Positions 13,145-21,882 of a DNA stretch of 64,000 nucleotides are shown here, piece by piece. The stretch is from an uncultured Pelagibacteraceae bacterium (GTDB lineage Bacteria > Pseudomonadota > Alphaproteobacteria > Pelagibacterales > AG-422-B15), in NCBI GenBank assembly GCA_902517885.1, contig CABYDZ010000003.1:111674-175673 (forward strand), written 5' to 3'. The notes beneath the pieces are model-generated. The model saw only the letters and a list, made by a program, of their open reading frames with translations. It was not told the origin of the DNA and did not search any database. Position numbers and translations under genes: made by a program. Position 1 is the first letter of the stretch. Each line of letters opens with the position of its first letter.

Positions 13145-14485
13145 TCAAGAGAGATTATACGCTTGAGCTACTACTTCTATTGGATGCATTGAAATATAAT
13201 TAGAGTCTTTGTCTTCGTTTAAAAACTCATTAAGGTGCTTGCAAGCAAGTGGGCAATCTGAAACCATTAACTTATTTTTCTTATTTTTAATTTGTCTAGC
13301 TGTTGCTTTGCCGTACTTATTTGCGGACTTTCGAGTTTTCTTCATAACTCCAAAAGTTCCTCCATGCCCTGCGCACTTTTCTACAACATCAACTTTTGTA
13401 TCAGGTAATTTCTTTAACATCTCCATAGCTTTATTACCCATGTTCTGAGCTCTTGCGTGACACGCATTGTGGACAGTCACTCCTCCATCAAGAGAATTGA
13501 GACCTTCAACTAATCCCTCTTTTTTACTTATATCAACGATAAACTCATCAATATCAAAAACATTTTTTGATAGTTTTTTAACATTTTCGTTATTAGGATT
13601 GAGAAGTGGCCACTCAAATTTAAGCATGAGTCCACAACTCGCAGTTAAAGTAACGATTTGATATCCCCGGTCTATCAAGCTACAGAGTTCTTCAGAAACA
13701 ATTTCTGATTGTTTAATTACTTTTTCATGCTGAGCTTGCTCTAAATGTGGCATGCCGCAGCATCCGGGATATGAAGAAATAGTTTCAACACCATTATGGT
13801 TTAGTACTTTTTGAGCAGCGATTCCAACCTTTGAATTATTGAAATTTACATAGCACGTTGAGTAAATTGCGACTTTTCTTCCGAAGGCAGGTGCATTTGT
13901 GTTTACTTTAATATCAATTTTCTCTGATAATTCATGGAATGTCTTTTTTTCGAACTTAGGTAACTCAGCGTCTTTATCAATGCCACTTATCATCTCCAGT
14001 GGACGCCGTGTTAGACTATTTTTTTTATCGGAACTCCAGTTTGCAAGAGTAGGAGAAATTTTGGCAAGATTAGCGTTGCGATCTATTTTAGCCAACTCTT
14101 TAGGAATTTTTGGCAACTTATTTTGCTTATCCTGAAAAGTTCTATAACGCAACATAAGGTGAGGAAAATCAATGTTAAACTCATGTGGTGGAACATATGG
14201 ACATTTAGTCATGAAACACATGTCACATAGTGTACATTTGTCTGTAATGTCTTCGAAATCTTTCTTGGTGAGATCATCAACTGATTCATTTGGAGAGTCA
14301 TCAATCAAATCAAATAACGTCGGAAAGCTATCACAGAGGTTAAAACATCTTCTACAACTATGACAAACCTCAAACTGCCTTTTCATCTCGGCGTTTAACT
14401 CTTCTTCGTTGGTGTAGCTTTCAGAATTCCAATCTACTAGGTCCCTAGTAGGTGCAGCGAGGCTTCCTTCTTTTTTATAATCCAT
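13145..14485 (-). CDS. Fe-S oxidoreductase with CCG domains (GlpC/HdrD-like)
   Basis: A 446-residue soluble protein. Near the N-terminus are two [4Fe-4S] sites: C41-x2-C44-x2-C47-x3-C51 and C84-x2-C87-x2-C90-x4-C95-P. The C-terminal half has two cysteine-rich (CCG) domains: STCYVNF..YPGCCGMPHLEQ and NACHARAQ..EKCAGHGGTFG, where the second CCG is varied to C-A-G. This layout matches GlpC, HdrD and GlcF-like electron-transfer subunits. It has no membrane segment and no flavin domain beside it. Placement 39 bases after a rubrerythrin lacking a rubredoxin domain suggests it could pass electrons to that enzyme (inference). A GC-rich hairpin covers its upstream leader, and no Shine-Dalgarno sequence is visible. 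Confidence 0.88.
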   Translation of the reverse strand: MDYKKEGSLAAPTRDLVDWNSESYTNEEELNAEMKRQFEVCHSCRRCFNLCDSFPTLFDLIDDSPNESVDDLTKKDFEDITDKCTLCDMCFMTKCPYVPPHEFNIDFPHLMLRYRTFQDKQNKLPKIPKELAKIDRNANLAKISPTLANWSSDKKNSLTRRPLEMISGIDKDAELPKFEKKTFHELSEKIDIKVNTNAPAFGRKVAIYSTCYVNFNNSKVGIAAQKVLNHNGVETISSYPGCCGMPHLEQAQHEKVIKQSEIVSEELCSLIDRGYQIVTLTASCGLMLKFEWPLLNPNNENVKKLSKNVFDIDEFIVDISKKEGLVEGLNSLDGGVTVHNACHARAQNMGNKAMEMLKKLPDTKVDVVEKCAGHGGTFGVMKKTRKSANKYGKATARQIKNKKNKLMVSDCPLACKHLNEFLNEDKDSNYISMHPIEVVAQAYNLS

Positions 14486-14488
14486 TAT

Positions 14489-14528
14489 TTAAGTTAGGGG
14501 CTGTTTATAACAGCCCCAAATAACTTAA
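14489..14528 (-). promoter_or_regulatory. Strong intercistronic hairpin, rubrerythrin to Fe-S oxidoreductase
   Basis: Perfect 9-base arms GGGGCTGTT (14497-14505) and AACAGCCCC (14509-14517) with a 3-base loop. Outer arms TTAAGTTA (14489-14496) and TAACTTAA (14521-14528) extend it across a 3-base bulge. The structure runs from the rubrerythrin stop codon to 3 bases before the next ATG. No T-run follows on the minus strand, so it is not a standard terminator. It could protect the rubrerythrin mRNA end or set the ratio of the two proteins. It is strikingly GC-rich for this DNA. Confidence 0.7.
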
Positions 14529-14944
14529 TCGATTGAGTCTAGTGTTTTTTGGAATTTACCTGCGTGAGATTTTTCAGCTTTTGCTAACGTTTCAAACCAG
14601 TCGGCAATTTCGTCAAAACCTTCTTCACGTGCTGTCTTTGCCATCCCAGGGTACATATCTGTGTACTCATGCGTTTCACCTGCAATTGCAGCTTTTAGAT
14701 TATCTTCTGTTGATCCTATTGGTTCACCAGTCGCTGGATCGCCAACTTCTTCCATGAATTCTAAATGACCATGAGCATGGCCAGTTTCACCTTCGGCAGT
14801 AGATCTAAATACTGCAGCTACATCATTGTGGCCTTCTACGTCTGCCTTTTGAGCAAAATATAAGTATCTTCTGTTTGCTTGACTTTCACCAGCAAATGCT
14901 GCTTTCAAATTATCAAGTGTTTTACTTTCTTTTAATTCAGTCAT
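14525..14944 (-). CDS. Rubrerythrin, diiron domain only (no rubredoxin domain)
   Basis: A 139-residue ferritin-like diiron protein, probably a peroxidase reducing hydrogen peroxide. Iron ligands in two ExxH pairs are visible: E20, E53-T-G-H56, E90/E93 and E124-K-S-H127. Classic rubrerythrin carries a C-terminal rubredoxin domain with two CxxC knuckles, but this protein ends at the diiron domain and contains no cysteine. It therefore needs an external electron donor. A good SD (TTGAGGAAG) precedes the ATG. The promoter region carries an ICE and a Fur-like palindrome. First gene of the run with the Fe-S oxidoreductase and DUF3501. Confidence 0.93.
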   Translation of the reverse strand: MTELKESKTLDNLKAAFAGESQANRRYLYFAQKADVEGHNDVAAVFRSTAEGETGHAHGHLEFMEEVGDPATGEPIGSTEDNLKAAIAGETHEYTDMYPGMAKTAREEGFDEIADWFETLAKAEKSHAGKFQKTLDSID

Positions 14945-14984
14945 ATTATCTTCCTCAACAATAATTAATTAGTAATTATTTCTT

Positions 14985-15012
14985 TATATAAGGTTGATTC
15001 AAATTTTGTCAA
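14985..15012 (-). promoter_or_regulatory. Predicted sigma-70-type promoter of the rubrerythrin operon
   Basis: A consensus -35 TTGACA (15012-15007) is followed after 16 bases by TATATA (14990-14985), or after 18 bases by TATAAA. This is the best -35 seen in the window. Transcription would begin about 30 bases before the rubrerythrin ATG. The ICE ends 3 bases upstream of the -35. Confidence 0.7.
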
Positions 15013-15015
15013 CAC

Positions 15016-15032
15016 TTTAGAATCATTCTAAA
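15016..15032. promoter_or_regulatory. Iron control element (ICE), Irr binding site
   Basis: TTTAGAA-TCA-TTCTAAA, a perfect palindrome identical to the published Irr-box consensus TTTAGAA-N3-TTCTAAA of Rhizobiales. It lies immediately upstream of the rubrerythrin -35 and 24 bases after the irr gene itself. A site centred near -47 could serve activation or repression by Irr. This position resembles sites where Irr activates, so activation under low iron or heme is possible, but the sign cannot be settled from sequence. Confidence 0.85.
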
Positions 15033-15037
15033 CTGAT

Positions 15038-15056
15038 ATTGATAACTATTATCAAT
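15038..15056. promoter_or_regulatory. Fur-box-like palindrome overlapping the irr stop
   Basis: ATTGATAA-CTA-TTATCAAT, a perfect 8-3-8 dyad. Its core TGATAACTATTATCA differs by one base from the Fur pattern TGATAAT-N-ATTATCA. It ends on the first base of the irr stop codon and lies 5 bases upstream of the ICE. As an RNA stem it is not followed by a T-run, so an operator is more likely than a terminator. A Fur/Mur-type regulator is encoded at 34956-35375. Confidence 0.6.
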
Positions 15057-15448
15057 TACTTATCGAGGTGTACAATAACTTCGATCTTATTAATCTTTTT
15101 ATTTTTTGGAGTCTTAGGCAAGCCATTTACTTTTATGTTCTTATTAATATCAATTAGGAATTGCTCCTTTTCAGAATAAAAATGATGATGATCATCTGTG
15201 TTTGTATCAAAATAGACTCTATCAGCGCTAAGAGTAAGTTTTTTCAAAAGTCCATTTTCATAAAAATCGTGAAGTGTATTATAAATTGTGGCCAGTGATA
15301 TTATGTGCTTTCTTTTAGCAAGCTCCGTAGATAAGCTTTCAGCAGTTACATGCTTATCGGTACCATCGAATAAGTAGCCTGCTATGACTATTCTCTGCTT
15401 CGTTGGTCTCAAAGCATTAGATCTTAAAAACTGCTTAATATCATTCAT
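15056..15448 (-). CDS. irr: Iron response regulator Irr (Fur family)
   Basis: A 130-residue Fur-superfamily repressor/activator. The N-terminal winged helix includes LRPTKQRIVIAGYLF and SLATIYNTLHDFYENGLLKK. The Irr hallmark HHH (H87-H89, in DDHHHF) is a heme/metal-responsive site. The N-terminal GCP heme motif known from Bradyrhizobium is absent, as in most Irr proteins, and there is no C-terminal CxxC. The gene is divergent from fabA, as in many Rhizobiales, and is followed by an ICE and the rubrerythrin operon, which supports the assignment. It probably controls that operon and perhaps itself. Confidence 0.9.
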   Translation of the reverse strand: MNDIKQFLRSNALRPTKQRIVIAGYLFDGTDKHVTAESLSTELAKRKHIISLATIYNTLHDFYENGLLKKLTLSADRVYFDTNTDDHHHFYSEKEQFLIDINKNIKVNGLPKTPKNKKINKIEVIVHLDK

Positions 15449-15470
15449 AATTTTACTATTTATTAAAATT

Positions 15471-15498
15471 TAATGTATTTTACAATAATAATACATTA
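15471..15498. promoter_or_regulatory. Long dyad between irr and fabA
   Basis: TAATGTATT-N10-AATACATTA, perfect 9-base arms with half-site centres about 19 bases apart (close to two helical turns). It occupies the middle of the 84-base divergent region and could serve both irr and fabA. It does not match the ICE or Fur pattern. A shared operator is the simplest reading. The binding protein is unknown. Confidence 0.45.
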
Positions 15499-15532
15499 GT
15501 CTAATTAAACTTCATATAAAACAATGAGATAA

Positions 15533-16042
15533 ATGACCTTAGTGGAAAAAAAATCAAGCTTTACAAAAGAAGAATTACTGAAATGTGCTCATGGAACAAT
15601 GTTTGGCATTGGCAATGCAAGGCTTCCCTTGCCCCCAATGTTAATGTTTGACCGCATTACTAAAATCACAGATGACAGTGGAAAATATGAAAAGGGAGAG
15701 ATCCTTGCTGAGCTAGATATTAATCCTGATCTTTGGTTTTTTGATTGTCATTTTGAGATGGACCCTGTGATGCCTGGATGCCTAGGATTAGATGCAATGT
15801 GGCAACTCGTAGGTTTCTATTTAGGTTGGATCGGTAACCCTGGACGAGGAAGAGCTTTAGGTTCTTCAAGTGTGAAATTTGGTGGAGAAATATTAAAGGA
15901 GTCTAAGCTTGTTGAGTATAAAATCAACATGAAGAAAATAATAAAAAGAGGCGTCATTGTTGGCGTTGGTGATGGCTCCGTTTTAGTAGACGGTAAGGAA
16001 ATATATACAGCAGAGGGGCTCAAAGTTGGCCTAATCAAATAA
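15533..16042 (+). CDS. fabA: 3-hydroxydecanoyl-ACP dehydratase/isomerase
   Basis: Makes the cis double bond of unsaturated fatty acids by dehydrating and isomerising the C10 intermediate. It is 169 residues. The catalytic His73 lies in [14 protein letters not shown] and Asp87 in [17 protein letters not shown], near-canonical positions. First gene of the fabA-fabB-fabI operon; its stop overlaps the fabB start (TAATG). The upstream ATG at 15523 is followed by a stop, so 15533 is the start. Confidence 0.97.
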   Translation: MTLVEKKSSFTKEELLKCAHGTMFGIGNARLPLPPMLMFDRITKITDDSGKYEKGEILAELDINPDLWFFDCHFEMDPVMPGCLGLDAMWQLVGFYLGWIGNPGRGRALGSSSVKFGGEILKESKLVEYKINMKKIIKRGVIVGVGDGSVLVDGKEIYTAEGLKVGLIK

Positions 16043-17253
16043 TGAGAAGAGTTGTAATTACAGGAATAGGAATAGTCTCATCTTTAGGAAATAACAAAAG
16101 TGAAGTAAATGATTCACTTTTTAATACAAAATCTGGTATCGCGTTTGACGAGTCCCAAAAAGATATGGGATTTAGAAGTCAAGTTAGTGGGCAAATTAAT
16201 TTAAATTTGGAAGAGTCAATTGAAAGAAAATTCTTAAGGTTTATGGGTGATGGGGCAAGCTACAATTATTTAGCGATGAATGAAGCTATAAGTGACTCAA
16301 GTTTAAGTGAAGATGAAATTTCTAATAATCAAACAGGGTTAATAATGGGGTCTGGCGGCCCATCAACTAAAAGTCTGCTAAGGGCATTTGATATTACAAG
16401 GGAAAAAGGACCAAAAAAAATTGGACCCACTAGTGTTCCCAAAGTTATGTGTAGTACAAACTCTGCAACTTTATCAACATATTTTAAAATTAAAGGGGTT
16501 AACTATTCTATTAGTTCCGCTTGTTCAACAAGCGCCCACTGCATAGGTAATGCATATGAGCTTATTCAATTAGGTAAGCAAGATAGAATTTTTGCAGGTG
16601 GTGGTGAAGAACTTGACTGGACTTTATCAGCTTTATTTGACGCAATGCCAGCTCTTTCGTCAAAATATAATGATGATCCAACTAAAGCTTCGAGGGCTTT
16701 TGACTCTCAAAGAGATGGTTTTGTAATTGCTGGTGGAGGAGGCGTGGTTGTTCTTGAAGAACTAGAAACTGCAATAAAAAGAAATGCAAAAATATATGGA
16801 GAAATTGTAGGTTATGGAGCAACCTCAGATGGCTATGATATGGTTCAACCTTCAGGAGAAGGTGCGGCAAGGTGCATGCTAATGGCAACAAAAGATATAG
16901 AAAAAGTTGACTATATAAATGCCCATGGAACCTCAACTCCTGTTGGAGACAAGGCTGAATTAAAAGCTATTAAAGAAGTTTTTAAAAATGAAATTCCCTT
17001 CATAAGCTCTACTAAGTCATTAAGTGGACATTCGCTTGGAGCTGCTGGAGTACACGAGTCAATTTACACTTTACTTATGATGAATAACAATTTTCTATCA
17101 GAGTCAGCAAATATTGAAGAGTTAGATGAAGATGCTAATGGAATGAATATATTGACTTCTCGCATCGATGAACAAATTAATACAGCAATGAGTAATAGTT
17201 TTGGTTTCGGTGGAACTAATGCTTCTTTAGTTTTTAGGAGGTATGAGTCATGA
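16042..17253 (+). CDS. fabB: 3-oxoacyl-ACP synthase I
   Basis: Condensing enzyme that elongates fatty acids, including unsaturated intermediates released by FabA. It is 403 residues. The catalytic triad is visible: Cys161 in [10 protein letters not shown], His295 in [11 protein letters not shown] and His330 in [11 protein letters not shown]. The GFGGTNAS motif is near the C-terminus. It overlaps fabA by one base and fabI by four, so translation is coupled. The fabA-fabB pair supports the anaerobic-type route to unsaturated fatty acids. Confidence 0.97.
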   Translation: MRRVVITGIGIVSSLGNNKSEVNDSLFNTKSGIAFDESQKDMGFRSQVSGQINLNLEESIERKFLRFMGDGASYNYLAMNEAISDSSLSEDEISNNQTGLIMGSGGPSTKSLLRAFDITREKGPKKIGPTSVPKVMCSTNSATLSTYFKIKGVNYSISSACSTSAHCIGNAYELIQLGKQDRIFAGGGEELDWTLSALFDAMPALSSKYNDDPTKASRAFDSQRDGFVIAGGGGVVVLEELETAIKRNAKIYGEIVGYGATSDGYDMVQPSGEGAARCMLMATKDIEKVDYINAHGTSTPVGDKAELKAIKEVFKNEIPFISSTKSLSGHSLGAAGVHESIYTLLMMNNNFLSESANIEELDEDANGMNILTSRIDEQINTAMSNSFGFGGTNASLVFRRYES

Positions 17254-18029
17254 AATCACTGAGTGGTAAAAAAGGTATTATAATGGGAGTTGCAAATGAT
17301 CATTCAATTGCTTGGGGAATATCACAACAACTTGCTAATGAGGGAGCTGAACTCTGTTTTACTTACCAAGGTGAGTCTTTAGAAAGAAGAGTAAAGCCAT
17401 TAGCAGAATCGATCAATAACAATTTTTTGATTGAGTGTGATGTCTCAAAAGATGGTTCCATAAAAAATTCATTCAAACTCATTGAAGAAAAATGGGGAAC
17501 TATAGATTTTATTTTACATTCCATTGCTTTTTCAAATAAAGATGAATTAAAGGGTAAGTATCTAAATACCTCTAGAGAAAACTTTTCGAACACCATGTTG
17601 ATTTCATGTTTTTCATTTACTGAAGTTGCTCATGAGGCTGAAAGACTTATGAAAAATGGAGGATCTATGGTTACCTTAACCTATGACGGCTCACAGAAAT
17701 ATATTAGGAATTACAATGTAATGGGAGTTGCAAAAGCCGCTTTGGAGTCAAGTGTGAGATATTTAGCGGCTGATTTAGGGCCCTCAAACATTAGAGTTAA
17801 TGCTCTCTCTGCTGGTCCAATGAAAACTCTTGCAATGGCTGGAATATCAGGTGGCAAAGATATGATGAAATGGTCTGAGAAAAATTCTCTTATGAATAGA
17901 AATATTAACCTCGAAGATGTTGGTAAATCAGGCCTGTATTTACTGAGCGATATGTCTTCAGGCGTTACAGGTGAAGTTCATTATGTAGATTGTGGGTATA
18001 ATAAGGTAGGAGTTCCAAAAGAAATTTAA
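17250..18029 (+). CDS. fabI: Enoyl-ACP reductase (NADH)
   Basis: Last reduction step of each fatty-acid elongation cycle, the target of triclosan-type inhibitors. It is 259 residues, an SDR variant. N-terminal cofactor-binding [12 protein letters not shown] is typical, and the catalytic Tyr155 and Lys162 are in [14 protein letters not shown]. It overlaps fabB by 4 bases (ATGA) and converges on purF with stop codons interlocked in TTAA at 18026-18029. Confidence 0.97.
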   Translation: MKSLSGKKGIIMGVANDHSIAWGISQQLANEGAELCFTYQGESLERRVKPLAESINNNFLIECDVSKDGSIKNSFKLIEEKWGTIDFILHSIAFSNKDELKGKYLNTSRENFSNTMLISCFSFTEVAHEAERLMKNGGSMVTLTYDGSQKYIRNYNVMGVAKAALESSVRYLAADLGPSNIRVNALSAGPMKTLAMAGISGGKDMMKWSEKNSLMNRNINLEDVGKSGLYLLSDMSSGVTGEVHYVDCGYNKVGVPKEI

Positions 18030-19477
18030 TTCTTCTCAGACAAAAGTGAAAATTGTTTTGATACTGTTCCCTGTTCTCTATCCAAAAGACTAGTTGGATA
18101 ATCACCTGTGAAACAATGATCTGTAAATTGGGGTGTTTCATTATCTCTTTTTTCATAACCCATCGCTTTATAAGTTCCCTCTAAAGAAAGAAAGAATATT
18201 GATTTAGAACCAATGATATTATTGATTTCCTCTAATGAGGATTTTGCAGCTATTAGCTCATTGTAATCCGGCGTATCAATTCCATAAAAATCTGGATGTT
18301 TAATAGGAGGGCATGCAATTCCAAGATGGACTTCTTTAGCTCCAGCGTCATAGACCATCTTTATAATTTTTTTTGCTGTTGTGCCTCTTACTATTGAATC
18401 GTCAATCAGTATAACTTTCTTATTTTTTATATAAGAAGAGTTTGCATTATGTTTTAACTTTACCCCAAATTGCCTAATAGATTGTGACGGCTCTATAAAT
18501 GTACGGCCTACATAATGATTTCTTATAATGCCTAATTCAAATGGTATTTTAGACTCTTGAGAGTATCCAAGCGCTGCCGGTACTCCAGAATCAGGTACAG
18601 GAATAATGACATCAGCATCAATGTGGTTTTCTTTTGCAAGCTCTTGACCTAGATTTTTTCTATAAGTGTAAACAGTTTTGCCCCCTACTATACTATCAGG
18701 TCTTGAGAAATATATTCTCTCAAAAATACATGGCCTCTCTTGAACTTTGGGGAATGGCTTTATACTTTCCATTCCATCTTCAGATATAATAATTATTTCA
18801 CCATGCTCAACATCTCTGACATATTTAGCGCCTATAATATCTAGTGCGCAAGTTTCTGATGTCAGCACGGGCGCTCCATTAAGATCACCAAGAACAAGAG
18901 GGCGAATACCATAAGGATCCCTTACTCCAATTAATTTCTTATTTGTTAATATTACTAGTGAATAAGCCCCTTGTATTTTGAATAAAGCATCTATTAATTT
19001 ATCAACTGTTTGCTGCCTACTTGATTTAGCTACAAGCTGAAGAATTGTTTCTGTGTCAGATGTTGACTGAAATATAGCACCATCTTTAACAAGAGAGTCC
19101 CTCAAAATAGATGCATTTGTTAAATTTCCATTATGCGCACATGCAAAACCGCCTGAGGATAGATCTGCATATAGTGGCTGGATATTTTTTAGTATTGAGT
19201 TGCCAGTTGTGGAATATCTTACATGACCTATAGCGTTGCTACCTAAGAGTCTGTCTATAACTTCTGTTTTATTAAAGTGGTCACCAACTAAGCCAGGTCT
19301 TCTAACGCCATGAAATTTTTCTCCATCAAAAGTGACAATACCCGCACCTTCTTGACCTCTATGTTGTAGTGCATGCAACCCTAGAGCTGTTAAAGTTGAT
19401 GCGTCTGGACTTCCGAATATACCAAATACACCACACTCTTCATGAAGTTTATCTTCAGAAGTATCTATTTGGATCAT
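18026..19477 (-). CDS. purF: Amidophosphoribosyltransferase
   Basis: First committed step of purine synthesis, transferring glutamine nitrogen to PRPP. It is 483 residues. The N-terminal glutaminase nucleophile is Cys15 after a short propeptide (LHEECGVFGIFG). The PRPP-binding loop is VILIDDSIVRGTTAKK near residue 361. It lies 18 bases downstream of pnp and may be the last gene of the nusA-pnp operon. In other alphaproteobacteria purF is usually elsewhere, near cvpA. Confidence 0.97.
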   Translation of the reverse strand: MIQIDTSEDKLHEECGVFGIFGSPDASTLTALGLHALQHRGQEGAGIVTFDGEKFHGVRRPGLVGDHFNKTEVIDRLLGSNAIGHVRYSTTGNSILKNIQPLYADLSSGGFACAHNGNLTNASILRDSLVKDGAIFQSTSDTETILQLVAKSSRQQTVDKLIDALFKIQGAYSLVILTNKKLIGVRDPYGIRPLVLGDLNGAPVLTSETCALDIIGAKYVRDVEHGEIIIISEDGMESIKPFPKVQERPCIFERIYFSRPDSIVGGKTVYTYRKNLGQELAKENHIDADVIIPVPDSGVPAALGYSQESKIPFELGIIRNHYVGRTFIEPSQSIRQFGVKLKHNANSSYIKNKKVILIDDSIVRGTTAKKIIKMVYDAGAKEVHLGIACPPIKHPDFYGIDTPDYNELIAAKSSLEEINNIIGSKSIFFLSLEGTYKAMGYEKRDNETPQFTDHCFTGDYPTSLLDREQGTVSKQFSLLSEKN

Positions 19478-19495
19478 TTCAAATTTTTAAAAAAA

Positions 19496-21571
19496 TTATT
19501 CTTCAGTATCCTTAATTGATAATTTAACTTTACCTTTATCAAAACCAAGCACCTTTACCTTGACTATATCACCCTCATTTACTACGTCAGTAACTTTTTC
19601 AACTCTTTCTTTTGAGAGTTGAGAAATATGAACAAGGCCGTCCCTTTTTCCAAAGAAGTTAACAAAAGCACCAAATTCCATAATCTTAACAACTTTACCT
19701 TCATAAACCTGTCCCACCTCTGGCTCTTCAATTATAGAATTGATTAGTACTTTAGCCGCCTCAATACTTTCGTTATTAGTTCCAGCAATTTTGACATTTC
19801 CATTATCACTTATGTCAATCTTTGCTCCAGATTTTTCTATAATATCCTTAATTGTAGAACCACCTTTACCAATTATTTCTCCAATATTGTCCCTTTTGAC
19901 TTTTATTGTCTCACTACGAGGGGTGTAAGGACCTAGTTCTGTTCTGGCTTCAGAGATTTCTTTGTTCATTTCATTAAGAATATAGTCTCTCCCACCCTTT
20001 GCTTGTTCAAGGGCTTTCTCCATAATTTCATAGGTGATGCCTGTGATCTTAATGTCCATTTGAAGAGAGGTTACACCTTCCTTGGTTCCAGCCACTTTAA
20101 AGTCCATATCGCCAAGGTGGTCTTCATCTCCCAAAATATCTGACAGAACTGCAAAATCATCGCCTTCTTTTATTAAGCCCATCGCTATTCCTGAAACAGA
20201 GTTTTTGATAGGAACCCCTGCATCCATCAATGCAAGTGATGAACCACACACAGTTGCCATTGAAGATGATCCATTTGATTCAGTAATATCTGAGACTAAT
20301 CTAATGGTATAATCAAAATCATCTTTTGATGGTAAAACTGCCTTTAGAGCTCTCCATGCAAGTTTTCCATGACCAATTTCACGTCTGCCTGTTGCTCCTA
20401 GTCTTCCTACTTCACCAACTGAATATGGTGGAAAATTATAATGAAGCATGAAATTTTCTTTGTATGATCCTTGTAACGCTTCAATTCTTTGTTCGTCTTC
20501 GCTAAATCCTAAAGTTGCCACAACAATTGCTTGAGTCTCTCCTCTTGTAAATAAAGCAGATCCATGCGTTCTTGGTAGCCACGATACTTCCGACGAAATA
20601 TTTCTTACTTCATCTAACTTCCGACCGTCAATTCTAGATTGATTATTTAATATTTGAGATCTAACAACATTTTTTTCGATTTTTTTAAAATATCCCATCA
20701 CCTCGTTGATGCTGTATTCCTCGTTTTCTTTATATTGATCCTCTAAACTTGACTTAATTTCAGAAAGCGAACTTTGTCTTTCCATCTTATCAACAATTGA
20801 GTAACTCTTCGCAATTTTATCTTCACAAGTTTTTTTAATTTCATCTAACAATGACTCATTAATTGTATGACTGAACTCCCAAGGATCATTTGCGCATTCC
20901 TCAGCAAGATTGATTATGATTTTTATAACTTCTTGCATTGACTCATGACCAAACTTTACTGCTCCTAACATTATTTCCTCTGAAAGCTGCTTCGCTTCAG
21001 ATTCAACCATTAGTACAGCGTCGCTAGTACCCGCAACGACAAGATCAAGATCTCCATCATCGTTTATTTTTGGATTAAGTGTATAATTTGATCCATCATA
21101 ACCCACTCTACATCCACCAATTGGACCCATAAAAGGAACTCCAGACAATGTTAATGCACTTGAGGCCGCTATCATGGCAACAATGTCAGGGTTGGTTTCT
21201 CCATCATGCGAAAGTACAGTTAATATAACTTGAGTTTCATTTTTAAAGCCTTCTGGAAAGAGAGGCCTGATTGGACGATCAATTAATCTTGAGGTAAGAG
21301 TTTCAAACTCTGTTGGTCTTCCCTCTCTTTTAAAAAAACCACCTGGAATTTTACCAGCAGCATAAAATTTTTCCTGATAACTTACTGTAAGTGGAAAAAA
21401 ATCTAAATCTGGTTTTGGCTCTTTAGCTGCTACGACATTTGCCATAACAACTGTATCACCATAGCTAACAATTGTTGATGCCGTTGCCTGTTTTGCTACT
21501 TTTCCTGTTTCTATTTTTAGTTTCTGGTCGCCCCAGTTCATTTCTCTTGAAATCACTTGTTTCATATTCAT
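19496..21571 (-). CDS. pnp: Polyribonucleotide nucleotidyltransferase
   Basis: 3'-5' phosphorolytic exoribonuclease, a degradosome and mRNA-decay enzyme. It is 691 residues: two RNase PH-like domains, then a KH domain ([17 protein letters not shown] near residue 560) and a C-terminal S1 domain ([18 protein letters not shown]). An active-site region is [17 protein letters not shown]. It follows rpsO by 30 bases. Either of two in-frame ATGs (residues 1 or 3) could be the start. Confidence 0.98.
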   Translation of the reverse strand: MNMKQVISREMNWGDQKLKIETGKVAKQATASTIVSYGDTVVMANVVAAKEPKPDLDFFPLTVSYQEKFYAAGKIPGGFFKREGRPTEFETLTSRLIDRPIRPLFPEGFKNETQVILTVLSHDGETNPDIVAMIAASSALTLSGVPFMGPIGGCRVGYDGSNYTLNPKINDDGDLDLVVAGTSDAVLMVESEAKQLSEEIMLGAVKFGHESMQEVIKIIINLAEECANDPWEFSHTINESLLDEIKKTCEDKIAKSYSIVDKMERQSSLSEIKSSLEDQYKENEEYSINEVMGYFKKIEKNVVRSQILNNQSRIDGRKLDEVRNISSEVSWLPRTHGSALFTRGETQAIVVATLGFSEDEQRIEALQGSYKENFMLHYNFPPYSVGEVGRLGATGRREIGHGKLAWRALKAVLPSKDDFDYTIRLVSDITESNGSSSMATVCGSSLALMDAGVPIKNSVSGIAMGLIKEGDDFAVLSDILGDEDHLGDMDFKVAGTKEGVTSLQMDIKITGITYEIMEKALEQAKGGRDYILNEMNKEISEARTELGPYTPRSETIKVKRDNIGEIIGKGGSTIKDIIEKSGAKIDISDNGNVKIAGTNNESIEAAKVLINSIIEEPEVGQVYEGKVVKIMEFGAFVNFFGKRDGLVHISQLSKERVEKVTDVVNEGDIVKVKVLGFDKGKVKLSIKDTEE

Positions 21572-21601
21572 TCATTCCTTTAAATTTAATATAGTTCATT
21601 A

Positions 21602-21871
21602 TTATTTTCTAATTCCTAATTTATCGATTAACTTGTCATAAGAATCTTTATTGCTTTTCTTTAAATACGCTAGCAAACTGCGTCTTTGATTTATCAATCT
21701 CATTAATCCTGTTCTAGAATGGTTATCTTTTTTATGAGATTGAAAATGTCCAGTTAGATTGGTAATTCTCTCAGTAAGAATCGCTATTTGTACTTCTGGA
21801 GAACCTGTATCTTTTTCTGATCTTGAGTACTCATTTATGAGTTTACTTTTACTTTCACTTTTTATCGACAT
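21602..21871 (-). CDS. rpsO: 30S ribosomal protein S15
   Basis: Primary 16S rRNA-binding protein of the small-subunit platform. It is 89 residues. It shows [33 protein letters not shown] and [14 protein letters not shown], all S15 hallmarks. The truB-rpsO-pnp order is conserved. The gap to pnp is short and I see no hairpin like the E. coli RNase III site there. Confidence 0.98.
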   Translation of the reverse strand: MSIKSESKSKLINEYSRSEKDTGSPEVQIAILTERITNLTGHFQSHKKDNHSRTGLMRLINQRRSLLAYLKKSNKDSYDKLIDKLGIRK

Positions 21872-21882
21872 CTCTTATCCTT

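Noticed and set aside
15038..15056. Terminator of irr
   Set aside because: The dyad forms a stem but neither strand has a T-run after it. It matches a Fur-like operator better.
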